Shown piece by piece: positions 11,868 through 21,900 of a stretch of DNA of 64,000 bases. This stretch comes from Xestospongia bergquistia. Taxonomy: Eukaryota; Porifera; Demospongiae; Haplosclerida; Petrosiidae. Both the position numbers and the translations under genes were made by a program. How positions within the stretch are numbered: position 1 is the stretch's first letter; each line of letters begins with the position of its first letter. The DNA lies in contig OZ014413.1 of assembly GCA_963965975.1 (NCBI GenBank), forward strand, positions 6,393,501 to 6,457,500, read 5' to 3'. The notes beneath the pieces are model-generated. The model saw only the letters and a list, made by a program, of their open reading frames with translations, was not told the origin of the DNA and did no database searches.

Positions 11868-13418
11868 CTAAGATATGAATTTATTCGATGACTGCTCAAT
11901 TTCTCTCCTATATTCTTCTTCCTGTTTAATGTATCTTTCATAGTGTTCCTCAGCAATTAAATGTAGATTAACTTCATTCTCTCTCACCCGTAATCGGTAA
12001 CGTTTAGCAAGGACTAAAAACACAACTATTATGAAGGCAATAGTTAGACTTATAAAGACAAAATAGTAAATACTTTGACAGATAATATCATTTTCACATT
12101 TTAATGGATATCTGCCATTAATGGCAATAATATACCCAATTCCAAGTGCTGCATACCACAGGCCAACCATTAATCCTCTCATTTCATGTGGTGACTGAGC
12201 TATCGTGAACTCTAAGGATGTTGGAAAAATTAAAAATCCTGATATTCCATACAATATTTGGGGAACAATGAGTGTTTGATATGATGTTGTGCTTAAATGG
12301 AAATATTCTCTGCAAGCAAATAAGATGACATAATAAAGTGAAGTTGACAAAGCAAAGAACAACCCAAGACCGACTCTTTTAAGCATACTTGGAATATATT
12401 TGTAGAAAAGTGGATACAACACCAGTAAATAAAGTAAAAGAAGAATTGAAGCAACCAAGAAATGTATTATGTTATTAAATATAAGGCAAGGTAAAAATTG
12501 TGGTTCTTGGTTGAAATCAGACATACTACTCCATCTTATTTCAGCTGCACAACATAAACCAACTACACAAACAAATAGGGGTGTCAATCGTAGTACTGTT
12601 TTCACATTCTCCACCTGCTCTTCGGTAAATGGTCCTCCATATTTCTCTTTACCTAAGTCAATTCGTGTAGGATAGTTAGCCTCCCAGTAGGTCAAGGCAC
12701 TACGATTCTGGGGAACTTTGTTTTTTCTGGCATAGTTAATTACTTTAGCAATCAGTTTGACAGGGTTTATTACATGAGGTGTAGTATCTAGCCAGTTATT
12801 GAAGAATATGTTGCTTATTATGACAGTGGACACAGCCAGACCTGATACAACATAGGACACTATCATAAATTGTTTTATTAAACACTGTGCAGTTTCAATT
12901 ACCAGATGAATTAATGGTATATTTATCGACTCCCAATAGATTATTACACTAAGTTCATGAGCTGAAGCACCCACTAATTGATCAATACTAAATTGGATAA
13001 CATTTGATCTAAAACTACTGTATCCAATTGCTTGCAAAATGTAAGAAACACCAAATAGTATTAAAAACAACACATTAAAATCAGAGTATGATTTAACAAT
13101 GGCAGACAAGCCACCAAATATCCAAGACATAAATGAAAAGTGAACACCAGTAATGATTGCCTTATATCTTCCAGGCTTTACATCAGCCAGTAGACGAAAA
13201 AGTGGCCAAAAGAAAAATGCTAAACAGAATCCAATATCAAAGAAAATGGAGTGACCTTTTTCCTTGTCAACATGGTTGTCAATGTATACAGTTGTACCAA
13301 AATAACGCAATAAATTTAAATGTGCATACATTAATGTATCCCAAACAATGATGAGCAAAACAGATTGAGAACTTACACAAGAATTTCTTCGTTTGTAATT
13401 GAGAAGCAGTTGCTTCAT
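11868..13418 (-). CDS. POT/PTR-like (SLC15-type) multi-pass membrane carrier, copy 2
   Basis: A single-exon frame of 516 residues, collinear with the carrier at 6865-8409. It shares the RLLADVKPGRYKAIITG segment after the early helices, the NRSALTYWE...LDLGKEKYGGPF soluble loop, the IPSMLKRVG loop, the IAQSPHEMRGLM segment and the charged RLRVRENEVNLHLI tail. About eleven or twelve membrane helices are visible. Helix 1 reads LLIIVWDTLMYAHLN, so the ExxE[RK] proton motif of typical POT carriers is again missing. The family is peptide or solute transport across the plasma or lysosomal membrane; the substrate is not deducible. Start: ATG at 13418, aligned with the other copies. It is convergent with copy 1 across about 3.4 kb containing a dead copy and two MITEs. 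Confidence 0.86.
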   Translation of the reverse strand: MKQLLLNYKRRNSCVSSQSVLLIIVWDTLMYAHLNLLRYFGTTVYIDNHVDKEKGHSIFFDIGFCLAFFFWPLFRLLADVKPGRYKAIITGVHFSFMSWIFGGLSAIVKSYSDFNVLFLILFGVSYILQAIGYSSFRSNVIQFSIDQLVGASAHELSVIIYWESINIPLIHLVIETAQCLIKQFMIVSYVVSGLAVSTVIISNIFFNNWLDTTPHVINPVKLIAKVINYARKNKVPQNRSALTYWEANYPTRIDLGKEKYGGPFTEEQVENVKTVLRLTPLFVCVVGLCCAAEIRWSSMSDFNQEPQFLPCLIFNNIIHFLVASILLLLYLLVLYPLFYKYIPSMLKRVGLGLFFALSTSLYYVILFACREYFHLSTTSYQTLIVPQILYGISGFLIFPTSLEFTIAQSPHEMRGLMVGLWYAALGIGYIIAINGRYPLKCENDIICQSIYYFVFISLTIAFIIVVFLVLAKRYRLRVRENEVNLHLIAEEHYERYIKQEEEYRREIEQSSNKFIS

Positions 13419-13927
13419 CTTAGATTGCTGAAACTATTAATTGTCTTCAAGCATTTGAAATAGAGGATATATGGATATTATTTATAATATGAGCAACTGT
13501 AAAAACATACATGAGTTAAAATCATTTGTGTTTCCCCTTTCATTGTATGACATGATGTTTATTTGAGCCAAAAAATTACCACGAGAGAATTATATATATA
13601 TATTTAACTTTAATCACAAACATGTTGCCAGTCATTTGAAATATATCTAACTAGCATATATAAAATATCATAAAATTGATACAGTATAGCAAAGATTTAT
13701 GCATATATGTACTAATAGTGAGACTTGGAGATATAATATATATACAATGCTGTATTATAATGAATGCATGCATGTATTGACACGAACAAGTAAACTTGTT
13801 TTCATATTATTGTATCTTTTTATATCCTATTATTTTGCTATCTGTATACTAGATTATATATTAACATTATTTAATTACTGTATATAGTCCTAGAAATGTG
13901 TAGATACACAGGTTTGTCTAAACAGAA
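13419..13927. other. upstream flank of POT copy 2, nothing recognised
   Basis: AT-rich, with a short (TA) run near 13591-13602. The promoter of the minus-strand gene must lie here, but no element is identifiable. Confidence 0.4.
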
Positions 13928-14250
13928 AAAGTTTCAATCAAAATGGTATTGAATTAATTATATACCATGTACATACTGTGTATACCATGTTTATTGTGTC
14001 TAACATATTTATTGTGTATACCATACTAATTGTACATTAAATACTGTGTACTATTACAGATTATTTGAAAATATGTATATCATGTCATAACAAAAGTTTC
14101 ACTCAAAATGGTATTGGTTTATTTACCATGCATATGATGTGTATACCTTGTGTAATATATATATTATGTATACTTTATTAAATTCTAATTGTACATTAAA
14201 TATTCTGCACTACTATAGACTATTTGAAAATGCATATATCATGTCATATA
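13928..14250. repeat. two tandem direct copies of a ~160-bp unit
   Basis: Copy 1 (about 13928-14090) and copy 2 (about 14091-14250) both begin aaaagtttca(a/c)tcaaaatgg, contain a 'gtatacc' rich centre and 'taattgtacattaaat', and end with 'tttgaaaat' and 'atcatgtcata'. Divergence and indels show the duplication is not recent. It is non-coding. Confidence 0.7.
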
Positions 14251-15506
14251 AAGAATATGGCATGATATTGTTTGAGCAAATTTTTTTTTATTTCTTGTCA
14301 GAGTTCCAATTGAGTTTGTAAGTGTATAAAACAATAAAGAGATTGTGTGTCATGCTTCCCAATATCATGTATTCATGAATAATAATTATTAGTATAGTGA
14401 AATATGTGCATAATTAACTATTTATACTTTTGTATAGATACTACTGCACAACATGTCTAGTATTATGATATATGTTTATTGACATGTTACTATGTTGTGC
14501 ACAGCATATGTCTATCTTAGCTACACCAACAAAACAGCAGTAATTAAATAAGAACTTTGGGAAAAGTGTGGATAATTACAAAACATCACTATAGCAATAT
14601 AACTAAAATTTAATGTCATGTATTAGTACAAATTGCTAGGAAACATCTATGTTTGTACTATTACGTTAAAAAAACAATCCAATATGAGTCCTATGTATGC
14701 TTGTCCCAAGATCTTTTTTCTAATTAAAGGGAAGGCGACGCCAGACTATACAAACGAGATTAGATGAACTGGTCTGTAACCATGAAATAAAATATACCTT
14801 GTTCACTGTTCTGGTAATTAAGAGCACTATCACGATGACTTCCAACTCTGTTGTCAACTTTCAAAATTTCTGAGCTAGATAACGTAATTTTCTAGTAAAA
14901 GTGATTTCTTTCCATAGGGGGTATTAATCGCATTCTATATAGTAAGATTGCTACGTTGTCAAGGATACTGACAAAGTTGGTTTATGTTTATGAGATGGTT
15001 GCTATGAAACATACTTTAGCAGTGACATTGTATGTACAAATCTGACCAAATAATACCTACAACAAAGAGATAGTAACATGATGAACTAGCATATTAACAA
15101 TGCTAGACAATTTGAAAGAACAAGTCATCCAAAAATCTTTAGACAATGGTTGGGTATTAGTATTATTATAACTCGTTGCTTATCAACAGTTTATAATGCT
15201 GGTTTTATCATAGTTATCAGTCATGGAAAAGTTGTAAAAACATTCGCAAGTTATAGTCAGTGGTGGATGTGCAGGTGCAAGTTGAGAAGTCAAATGAACA
15301 ATTAATCAAAGAACCATTTTTCATAATTACATATTATTGATAGGTTCTAAAGAGAATTGTGATAGATGCTGCCATGTTGGTCTCCTGGTATGAACTTTCC
15401 TCCTATTGTGGTATAAAGAACAAGACACATTCCACTGGGATCATTCTTTGATTTTTTTTTTTTAGCAATGCTGTTTTTTATCTGGTTTCATCAACTCTTA
15501 AATGAT
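14251..15506. other. non-coding stretch
   Basis: No gene is recognised. One short minus-strand open piece near 14870-14800 (KVDNRVGSHRDSALNYQNSE followed by a GTATAT donor-like site) could be an exon but stands alone. Confidence 0.3.
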
Positions 15507-16405
15507 AAATAGGAGGTAAGTGTGATGAAATATAGTGTAAATTCTAAGTGTATTTAAATCCAACGTGTTCCTTTTTATTTACTCTATTGCTTTTCTTTTT
15601 ATATATATGATAATGTTATTACTTGTGATCTGAACATGTCCTTTACAAAATAACAGTTTGTAAGTATGATGAAATATAGTATAAATTCTAAGTGTATTTA
15701 AATCCAATGTGTTCCTTTTAATTTACTCTATTGCTTTTTTTTAATATATATGATGCTGTTATTACTTGTGATCTGAACGTGTCCTTTACAATATAATAGT
15801 TTGTAAGTATGATGAAATATAGTATAAATTCTAAGTGTATTTAAATCCAATGTGTTCATTTTTATTTTCTCTGTTGCTTTTCTTTTCATATATATGATGC
15901 TGTTATTACTTGTGATCTGAAAGTGTCCTTTACAATATAATAGGAGGTAAGTGTGATGAAATATAGTATAAATTCTAAGTGTATTTAAATCCAATGTGTT
16001 CCTTTTTTTATTTGCTCTATTGCTTTTCTTTTCATATATCTGATACTGTTATTACTTGTGATCTGAAAGTGTTTTTTACAATATAATAGTTTGTAAGTAT
16101 GATGAAATATAATATAAATTCTAAGTGTATTTAAATCCAATGTGTTCCTTTTGATTTACTCTATTGCTTTTCTTTTAATATTTATGATAAGTATGATGCT
16201 GTTATTACTTGTGATCTGAACGTGTCCTTTACAATATAATAGTCAGTAAGTGTGATGAAATAATTATAGTATAAAATCTAAGTGTATTTCAATCCAATGT
16301 TTTCATTTTATTTACTCTATTGTTTTTCTTTCTTTCTGGTGTTATGATGCTGTGATACCTTGCAATCTGAATATATCCTTTACAATAATTTATAATAGTT
16401 GGTAA
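15507..16405. repeat. tandem array A of a ~145-bp unit with splice-site-like junctions
   Basis: About six units, with GTAAG landmarks near 15516, 15660, 15804, 15948, 16095, 16246 and 16402. Each unit runs gtaagtgtgatgaaatatag, a block 'aagtgtatttaaatccaa', a pyrimidine-rich tract, 'gatgctgttattacttgtg', 'tcctttacaatataatag', then about three variable bases before the next GTAAG. The unit edge therefore looks like a 3' splice site, a 3-nt exon and a 5' splice site. The same unit forms array B (17700-18576) and one inverted copy (20100-20240). Open frames across the array are artefacts of repetition. Confidence 0.9.
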
Positions 16406-16733
16406 GTGCATTCTAGCTCATTCTCTACATTACTAAGAATATTTATTAGTAACTTTTGTTATTACTACACATTACTGTTAATTGTTAAAATTCTATTTAT
16501 AATAGTTTGTCTATAAAAGTGTCTATTATGACGTAATGATTATGTTTGTATTGCAGAGTGTTATTTGTATTAATAACACTATTTCTAAGAATTGTTGAGA
16601 GTTGCTTTTTATCTTAGTTTGCAGTTACTAGCATAGTGATGTAATACATTATAACATTGATAACATATATAATATACAACTGTTTTGATACGTTGTCTTG
16701 GTTCACATTAATTGTTTATTATAATATATTTAG
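16406..16733. other. intron-like spacer before the first ankyrin exon
   Basis: AT-rich sequence ending in an acceptor-like ATATATTTAG directly before the ankyrin exon at 16734. No other content is seen. Confidence 0.4.
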
Positions 16734-16832
16734 GTGGGATCTACTCCAGTCATGTTAGCAGCAAAGAAGGGGCACAAGGATATTGTTTTGATTTTAACAC
16801 AGAAAGGAGCCATTCTAGAAGTTGTTAACAAA
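16734..16832 (+). CDS. ankyrin-repeat exon 1 of a partial gene
   Basis: A 99-nt exon between an acceptor (TTTAG) and a GTAAGT donor, encoding 33 residues in phase 0: exactly one ankyrin repeat. It reads GSTPVMLAAKKGHKDIV near the start and ends VNK. One repeat per 99-nt phase-0 exon lets repeats be added or lost without frame change. Ankyrin repeats are protein-binding scaffolds; with only two exons visible the host protein cannot be named. Array A lies upstream and array B downstream, apparently in flanking introns. No start or terminal exon was found, so this may be a gene fragment. Confidence 0.8.
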
Positions 16833-17239
16833 GTAAGTATTTATTTACATACAAGAAGTAGCTAAAAATAAAATGTCAGTTCATTTTTCTTAAAGATAGT
16901 TGTTAATTATGATAGTATTGTAATTGTTGTGATACTGTTACAATTGACTTATTGTCTTTAATGATATGTTAAATAAGATGAATATTGGAAGGAGAGCAGC
17001 ATACAAAGCCCTGATCATACTATAAGAAAAAGTAATTATTTTACAATTTGTGCAATGATCAATTTTCCTACTTATTAGACACAAATCAAAAGACAAAGTT
17101 GACATGTTATATTTATCATGACAATTAAAGACGATAGCTAAAGATTAGCTACGTTTATGAAGTCTGTGATATTGTACTATTAGTGTAAAATGTTAATGGT
17201 CTAATTTGACATTTAATATTTTGTTTGTTATTACAATAG

Positions 17240-17338
17240 AATGGATGGGCAGCTCTTCATTATCCAAGTTATGAAGGCCATACAAATATTGTTGAAATAT
17301 TAGTCAACCATAATGTTGACATAAATATTGTTACTAAG
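17240..17338 (+). CDS. ankyrin-repeat exon 2 of a partial gene
   Basis: A second 99-nt phase-0 exon, 407 nt after the first, bounded by ACAATAG and GTAATT. It encodes one 33-residue repeat with NGWAALHYPSYEGHTNIVE and NHNVDINIVTK. It is consistent with the exon at 16734 in the same gene. The helix-1 alanines of a typical repeat are replaced (HYPSYEGH instead of the usual HxAAxxGH), which suggests relaxed constraint. The next 360 nt show no third exon before array B begins. Confidence 0.8.
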
Positions 17339-17699
17339 GTAATTCATATCACAAGAACGAGTGTGTTTCACTGTAGTATTTTAAGCTGTGCGAATGAATA
17401 GATATTAACTATTAAAAAAACATAGTGTAGACATTATGATATAAAAAAACACAGACAAATTAAAAAGCTCAAAGTAGTATGAATATTTGTATATAGTAGC
17501 CACATAGACTCAGTAGCTGCATTTGCCTTGTTTAGCTTAAGAAAAAATTATAGCTATTGGAAATACATCTGTCCTTAGTTTTTCATCATGTTTTACCACT
17601 AAAAAATTAATGCATCTCTATACACAACTGACATTAACATCAATTATATGTAGGATAAGAAAAACAGGCAGAGTAAATATTAAAGTAACAATACTTGAA
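17339..17699. other. intron or intergenic spacer
   Basis: AT-rich, no exon recognised. It leads into array B. Confidence 0.35.
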
Positions 17700-18576
17700 A
17701 AAATGTTTTCTCCTTTCAATAATTATGATGCTGTTATAACTTATGATTTGAATGTGTCCTTTACAATATAATAGGAGGTAAGTGTGATGAAATATAGTAT
17801 AAATTCTAATTGTATTTAAATCCAATTTGTTTTACTCTATTGCTTTTCTTTTCATATTTATTATGCTATTATTATTTGTGATCTGAACGTGTCCTTTACA
17901 ATATAATAGTCGGTAAGTGTGATGAAATATAGTATAAATTCTAAGTGTATTTAAATCCAATGTATTCCTTTTTATTTACTCTATTGCTTTCCTTTTCATA
18001 TTTATGATGCTATTATTATTTGTGATCTGAACGTGTCCTTTACAATATAATAGTCTGTAAGTGTGATGAAATATAGCATAAATTCTAAGTGTATTTAAAT
18101 CCAATGTGTTCCTTTTTATTTACTCTTTTGCTTTCCTTTTCATATTTATGATGCTGTTATTACTTGTAATCATTATGTGTCATTTACAATATAATAGTTG
18201 GTAAGTGTGATGAAATATAGTATAAATTCTAAGTGTATTTAAATCCAATGTATTTCTTTTTATTTACTCTACTGCTTTCCTTTTCATTTATATGATGCTA
18301 TTATTATTTGTGATCTGAACGTGTCTTTTACAATATAATAGTCGGTAAGTGTGATGAAATATAGTATAAATTCTAAGTGTATTTAAATCCAATGTATTTC
18401 TTTTTATTTACTCTACTGCTTTCCTTTTCATTTATATGATGCTATTATTATTTGTGATCTGAACGTGTCCTTTACAATATAATAGTCGGTAAGTGTTATG
18501 AAATATAGTATAAATTCTAGGTGTATTTAAATCCAATGTATTCCTTTTTATTTACTCTATTCCTTTCCTTTACAGG
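17700..18576. repeat. tandem array B of the ~145-bp splice-edge unit
   Basis: About six units of the same family as array A, with GTAAG landmarks near 17775, 17911, 18056, 18201, 18340 and 18490. The three bases between the 'ataatag' acceptor-like end and the GTAAG vary (gag, tcg, tct, ttg, tcg, tcg). The array ends with 'cctttacag' followed by gtatgt, a clean acceptor/donor pair. Units 4 and 5 are the most alike, pointing to recent expansion inside the array. Confidence 0.9.
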
Positions 18577-18648
18577 TATGTAGGAAAGAAATTTCAGCAG
18601 TACTTTAAAGTACTAGTTATTATGTATAGCATAAACACTAGCTTTGAT

Positions 18649-19336
18649 TCATAACTGTAATGTTAACTTTGTATATTTGATAGATCCTCCTACATGTGCT
18701 ACTGGATTTCTTGACAAGGCAACTGTTGTGGACATCAGAATGCTAGCAGTCATTGACTTAATCTGTTTCATCAACTCATCTTGAACATTCTTGAAGAAGT
18801 CATAGTTATATTCTTTAGGAGTAGTCTCTAACATACATATAGAACATATCGGTGTATCACAGGTCTTACAGAAGATCTCTAGCTTGTAATCAGAATGCTA
18901 AAAACAATAAGGATCTTGCTTAATTACATGAGAAAAAATTGATAGTGTTAAGGAAGCAACTTCTTCTAATGAGACTACCACATGACCAGTAAACATCTTT
19001 CCACATTTATGTATAACATCTTGACAAGATTGACACAAGTATTCACAACAGTCCTTACAATAATGTACAGCAACACCAGTAGTACATAAGCTACATATTT
19101 TTGTCTCCTCTTTCCTTGTGGTAACTTTAGCAGACTCTAACTCTGGTAATATGGAGAAATCAGAGAGATAGGTAGGCACACCATCTTTTGGTATCTCATG
19201 TTTAGCTTGATATTGAGGACAAATAAGGTGACTCTTTAAACATGTGAAAACATAGAAGAAGACGAGGATCACTAAAGAGATCTAAACAAATGCAACACTT
19301 GAGATTGTCAGGAACAACAAGAGAAGATGTAGCCAT
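18649..19336 (-). pseudogene. TRIM (RING/B-box) pseudogene fragment
   Basis: Reading from ATG at 19336: a RING start (NLKCCICLDLFSDPRLLLC) is followed by a frameshift near 19240. After it the other frame supplies CLKSHLICPQ and a linker, and then a complete B-box 1 (CSLC...HYCKDC...CQSCQD...H, about 19110-19000). Next comes the beginning of B-box 2, where TAG at 18900-18898 sits inside the C-x2-H pair (CF, stop, H). The same frame then continues with YKLEIFCKTCDTPICSIC and a coiled-coil start before ending at 18649. One frameshift plus one stop inside conserved zinc ligand blocks makes this a decayed TRIM copy without filamin or NHL parts. Confidence 0.78.
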
Positions 19337-19429
19337 CTTAATCCCAGTAGCGAAAGGAGTAGTATATGGCATTTCCATATAAGGAAAAGTATGTACACTT
19401 TACTACATGAAAGTTGTTATTAAGCATGA

Positions 19430-19660
19430 CTTAACCATTTTAGGAAGTGCTTTCATGTGGACCAGCTGTAGGGTATAGAACCCAAAATTGCCTGCTACCA
19501 CCAACTTCACCATTAGTCAAGTCTGCATTATTTTCCAACACCACCAAAAGTAAAAGCCTGACACCTGAACTGACTTCAATAGTAGCATTTTCACTAATAC
19601 TCGCTACCTTTCATAAAATCTTCCCAGACAATAATTATAAAGACAAGGAATAACATGAAC
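19430..19660 (-). pseudogene. unrecognised minus-strand open segment
   Basis: One minus-strand frame stays open for about 60 codons, including ENATIEVSSGVRLLLLVVLE and a following Gly/Ser/Pro-rich part. It may belong to the decayed surface-protein locus lying further upstream on the same strand (20260-20881), but no splice link or domain is recognisable. Confidence 0.25.
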
Positions 19661-19780
19661 AACAAAAGATAACTTCACAGTTTTAACAGCATCAATATAC
19701 AGTCAAGGAACAAAATAACAACACAATATGATAATGTATTATAAATGCTAATGATATAATTATGCAGGCAAAATTGAAAA

Positions 19781-20056
19781 TTCAAACAGATCAAGGAACG
19801 AGTTCCACCTCATACTTCCCATCCAATCCCCAACGGAAGATATGCTCTTTCTTTGTAACATCCCATCTAACAAGAATGTCATGGTTGCTCTTAGTGAACC
19901 GACTGATTACAGTACCCAAATTTCAAACAGATCAAGGAACAAGTTCCACCTCATACTTCCCATCCAATTCCCAATGGAAGATATGCTCTTTCTTTGTAAC
20001 ATCCCATCTAAAAAGAATGTCATGGTTGCTCTTCAACTGATTACAGTACCCAAATT
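19781..20056. repeat. ~140-bp direct duplication
   Basis: Copy 1 at 19781-19920 and copy 2 at 19922-20056 differ by a handful of substitutions and a deletion of about six to nine bases in copy 2. On the minus strand both copies keep the same frame, reading SNHDIL(V/F)RWDVTKKEHIF and LDGKYEVELVP, then a stop. The unit may be a duplicated exon of the neighbouring decayed surface-protein gene. Confidence 0.8.
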
Positions 20057-20099
20057 TCCATCACCACCACAAGTAATAACAGCGTCATATATATTATAA

Positions 20100-20240
20100 G
20101 AAAAGCAATAGAGTAAATAAAAAGGAATACATTGGATTTAAATACACTTAAATTTTATACTATTTTTATTTCATCACACTTACTGACTATTATAATGTAA
20201 ATGACACATTCAGATCACAAGTAATAACAGCATCATAAAT
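20100..20240 (-). repeat. single inverted copy of the array A/B unit
   Basis: On the minus strand this reads the whole ~145-bp unit: 'gatgctgttattacttgtg', a 'ttacattataatag' acceptor-like end, GTAAGTGTGATGAAAT, then 'gtgtatttaaatccaatg' and the T-rich tract. It lies 1.5 kb from array B in opposite orientation, so the unit moves or has been moved independently of the array. Confidence 0.8.
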
Positions 20241-20259
20241 ATGATGGGATGAATAAGAA

Positions 20260-20881
20260 GTGACTGATTGACAGGAATAAATGACGATAAATTTACTGCT
20301 GATGGCGCATCTGTTGGATTAGCTATTAAACTGAGAAGTGGTGATTCGACTTCAGTATATTAGAATATAACTACACTTCTAAAAAATGTAGGTTGATACA
20401 CACCAAGTACATCTCCTTCATTGAGTTCGATAGGTGGTGTAACCTCAAACTGAGTTACACCATCAGTGCTGAAGTTATCAGGAGACAGAATAACATCCCT
20501 GGTAGCTATTTTCTAATAAGTAATATTGTCTTTACTTGGTCTCCAGAGTTGTATTTTAGGATATTGGTTTCTGATGAGTAAGTTTGGTCTACGCAACTCT
20601 ATGCCTATTATGACTGAAGTGAGATTACCACTACATCTAAAGGTCATGTTAGTAGTAATACGTAGTTCATTGTTACTAAGCTGTGTGTCCAGTCCATTAT
20701 TATTAGAGTCAACCAGTGGTGCTTTTCGAATCATGAAATCTAAGTCCATGAACCCCTTGGTGCAGCATAATACATCACATATATGTAACAGATATGAGAA
20801 TGGCACTATGAATATCTAATATATATATATAGTACCTGACAACGTGGACAGTACCACCAACAAGAACATAAGATAATCCAT
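20260..20881 (-). pseudogene. sponge surface-protein gene with signal peptide and two in-frame stops
   Basis: Exon 1 (20881-20836) encodes a signal-peptide-like MDYLMFLLVVLSTLS and ends at a GTACT donor. After a short TA-rich intron, exon 2 (from about 20800) reads a beta-rich extracellular domain with LRITTNMTFRCSGNLTSVI, then YPKIQLWRPSKDN. TAG at 20515-20513 and TAA at 20362-20360 interrupt it, yet the same frame continues sensibly on both sides: IATRDVILSPDNFSTDGV and LNEGDVLGVYQP between them, VESPLLSLIANPTDAPS after. From memory this looks like a repeated extracellular module of sponge Ig/FN3-type receptors; the name is uncertain. The absence of frameshifts suggests recent inactivation. 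Confidence 0.6.
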
Positions 20882-21581
20882 CAGTCTCACACTCAAGTCT
20901 CTAGGAAATTCTCTTACACAAAAGCAATCTAGTGAACACTCATGAATGCTTTATAGTTGGCTCATTATTATAGTAAATACAAAACCGACACTTCAAAGGA
21001 TAAGTAGTATGTTCAATGATAACATGTACTGTATTATACAACAGAAGCCCATTACAATGTTCCATGTATGGTAAATGAAGTAAGTGTTGGGACTAACTAA
21101 ATCAAACCAAAAACAATTAAGGACTTACATATTTTACTCACATCATATAACTATAGTTAATTATATTATATAAAATCTGTCAAAAATATAAACGATTTTA
21201 ACAATTAATGAAACAAAATAGTAAGCATAATCTATAATTATTATGCATAATATTGAGCTCACATTTACTTAGGAACAGAAAACCTTAGAACTGGAAAGAG
21301 TATACAGATCTAATAATAGATCCAAAATTAAAGTGTAAAAGGATGTTGAGAATCCTTAACAGTGACAATAAAGTTTACTAATTAATACATTTAAGGTAGT
21401 TGTTGGAATGTCAGCACATTTTCATGTTGGAAACTGCTATTTTCAGTATGTGAACTATTTCAAGATGATTGACACCTATGATGGAATAGTATCTGTGCCA
21501 ATTGTATTATCTTTAGTACAGGCAAACTGAATGATATATTAAAATTCAGAATTTTCTGTTCCATTGAATTTTTAAACAAGA
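20882..21581. other. non-coding spacer
   Basis: AT-rich, no recognisable gene. The part next to 20881 is the upstream flank of the signal-peptide exon. Confidence 0.35.
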
Positions 21582-21900
21582 CTAATGGTATTGATTAGTG
21601 TATGTACTCTGAAAATGTATTCTGACTGGAATTATAGTGCAGGTGTTAAATATAACATATGTAATTTTTATGATTTGTTTAAATGATGATGAACTGACTT
21701 CAATGTAGTTTTCACCAACCAGTAGCAAAACGTGTAGCTCAGGTGCATTACTAAAGATCAAGTCTAAAGTTCCAATTGGCCTTTTAGTAATAGCAGCATT
21801 ACATGTGAACTTAATATCTGGTGTACTGGCTGTGCATCTTTGCTGATGTCCATAAGACAGTTGATTTGTTAAGAAATCCAATAGCACATGTAGGAGGATC
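21582..21900 (-). pseudogene. receptor-like extracellular fragment
   Basis: Starting after an acceptor-like CACAG at about 21900, the minus strand reads DPPTCAIGFLNKSTV in one frame. After a shift it reads DIKFTCNAAITKRPIG and LDLIFSNAPELHVLLLVG in another, with stops between frames. The first 35 nt recur as an inverted match at 18686-18720 (plus strand), so the two lie at opposite ends of the decayed block. It is an Ig/FN3-like surface-protein remnant at best. Confidence 0.35.

Noticed and set aside
15728..15994. Minus-strand frame with two repeated 40-residue segments in array A
   Set aside because: The repetition only reflects the 145-bp tandem DNA unit; the same frame is broken in other units, so there is no coding constraint.
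15507..18576. CRISPR-like interpretation of the tandem arrays
   Set aside because: Units of about 145 bp are contiguous with no unique spacers, and the genome is eukaryotic.
18898..20515. Recoding of TAG (readthrough) in two neighbouring genes
   Set aside because: The TRIM copy also has a frameshift and the surface gene also has a TAA, so ordinary inactivation explains both; intact genes in the window end in TAA or TAG normally.
20513..20819. Plus-strand frame of 97 codons opposite the surface-protein exon
   Set aside because: It has no domain and mirrors the minus-strand frame, which carries a recognisable extracellular module and signal-peptide exon.
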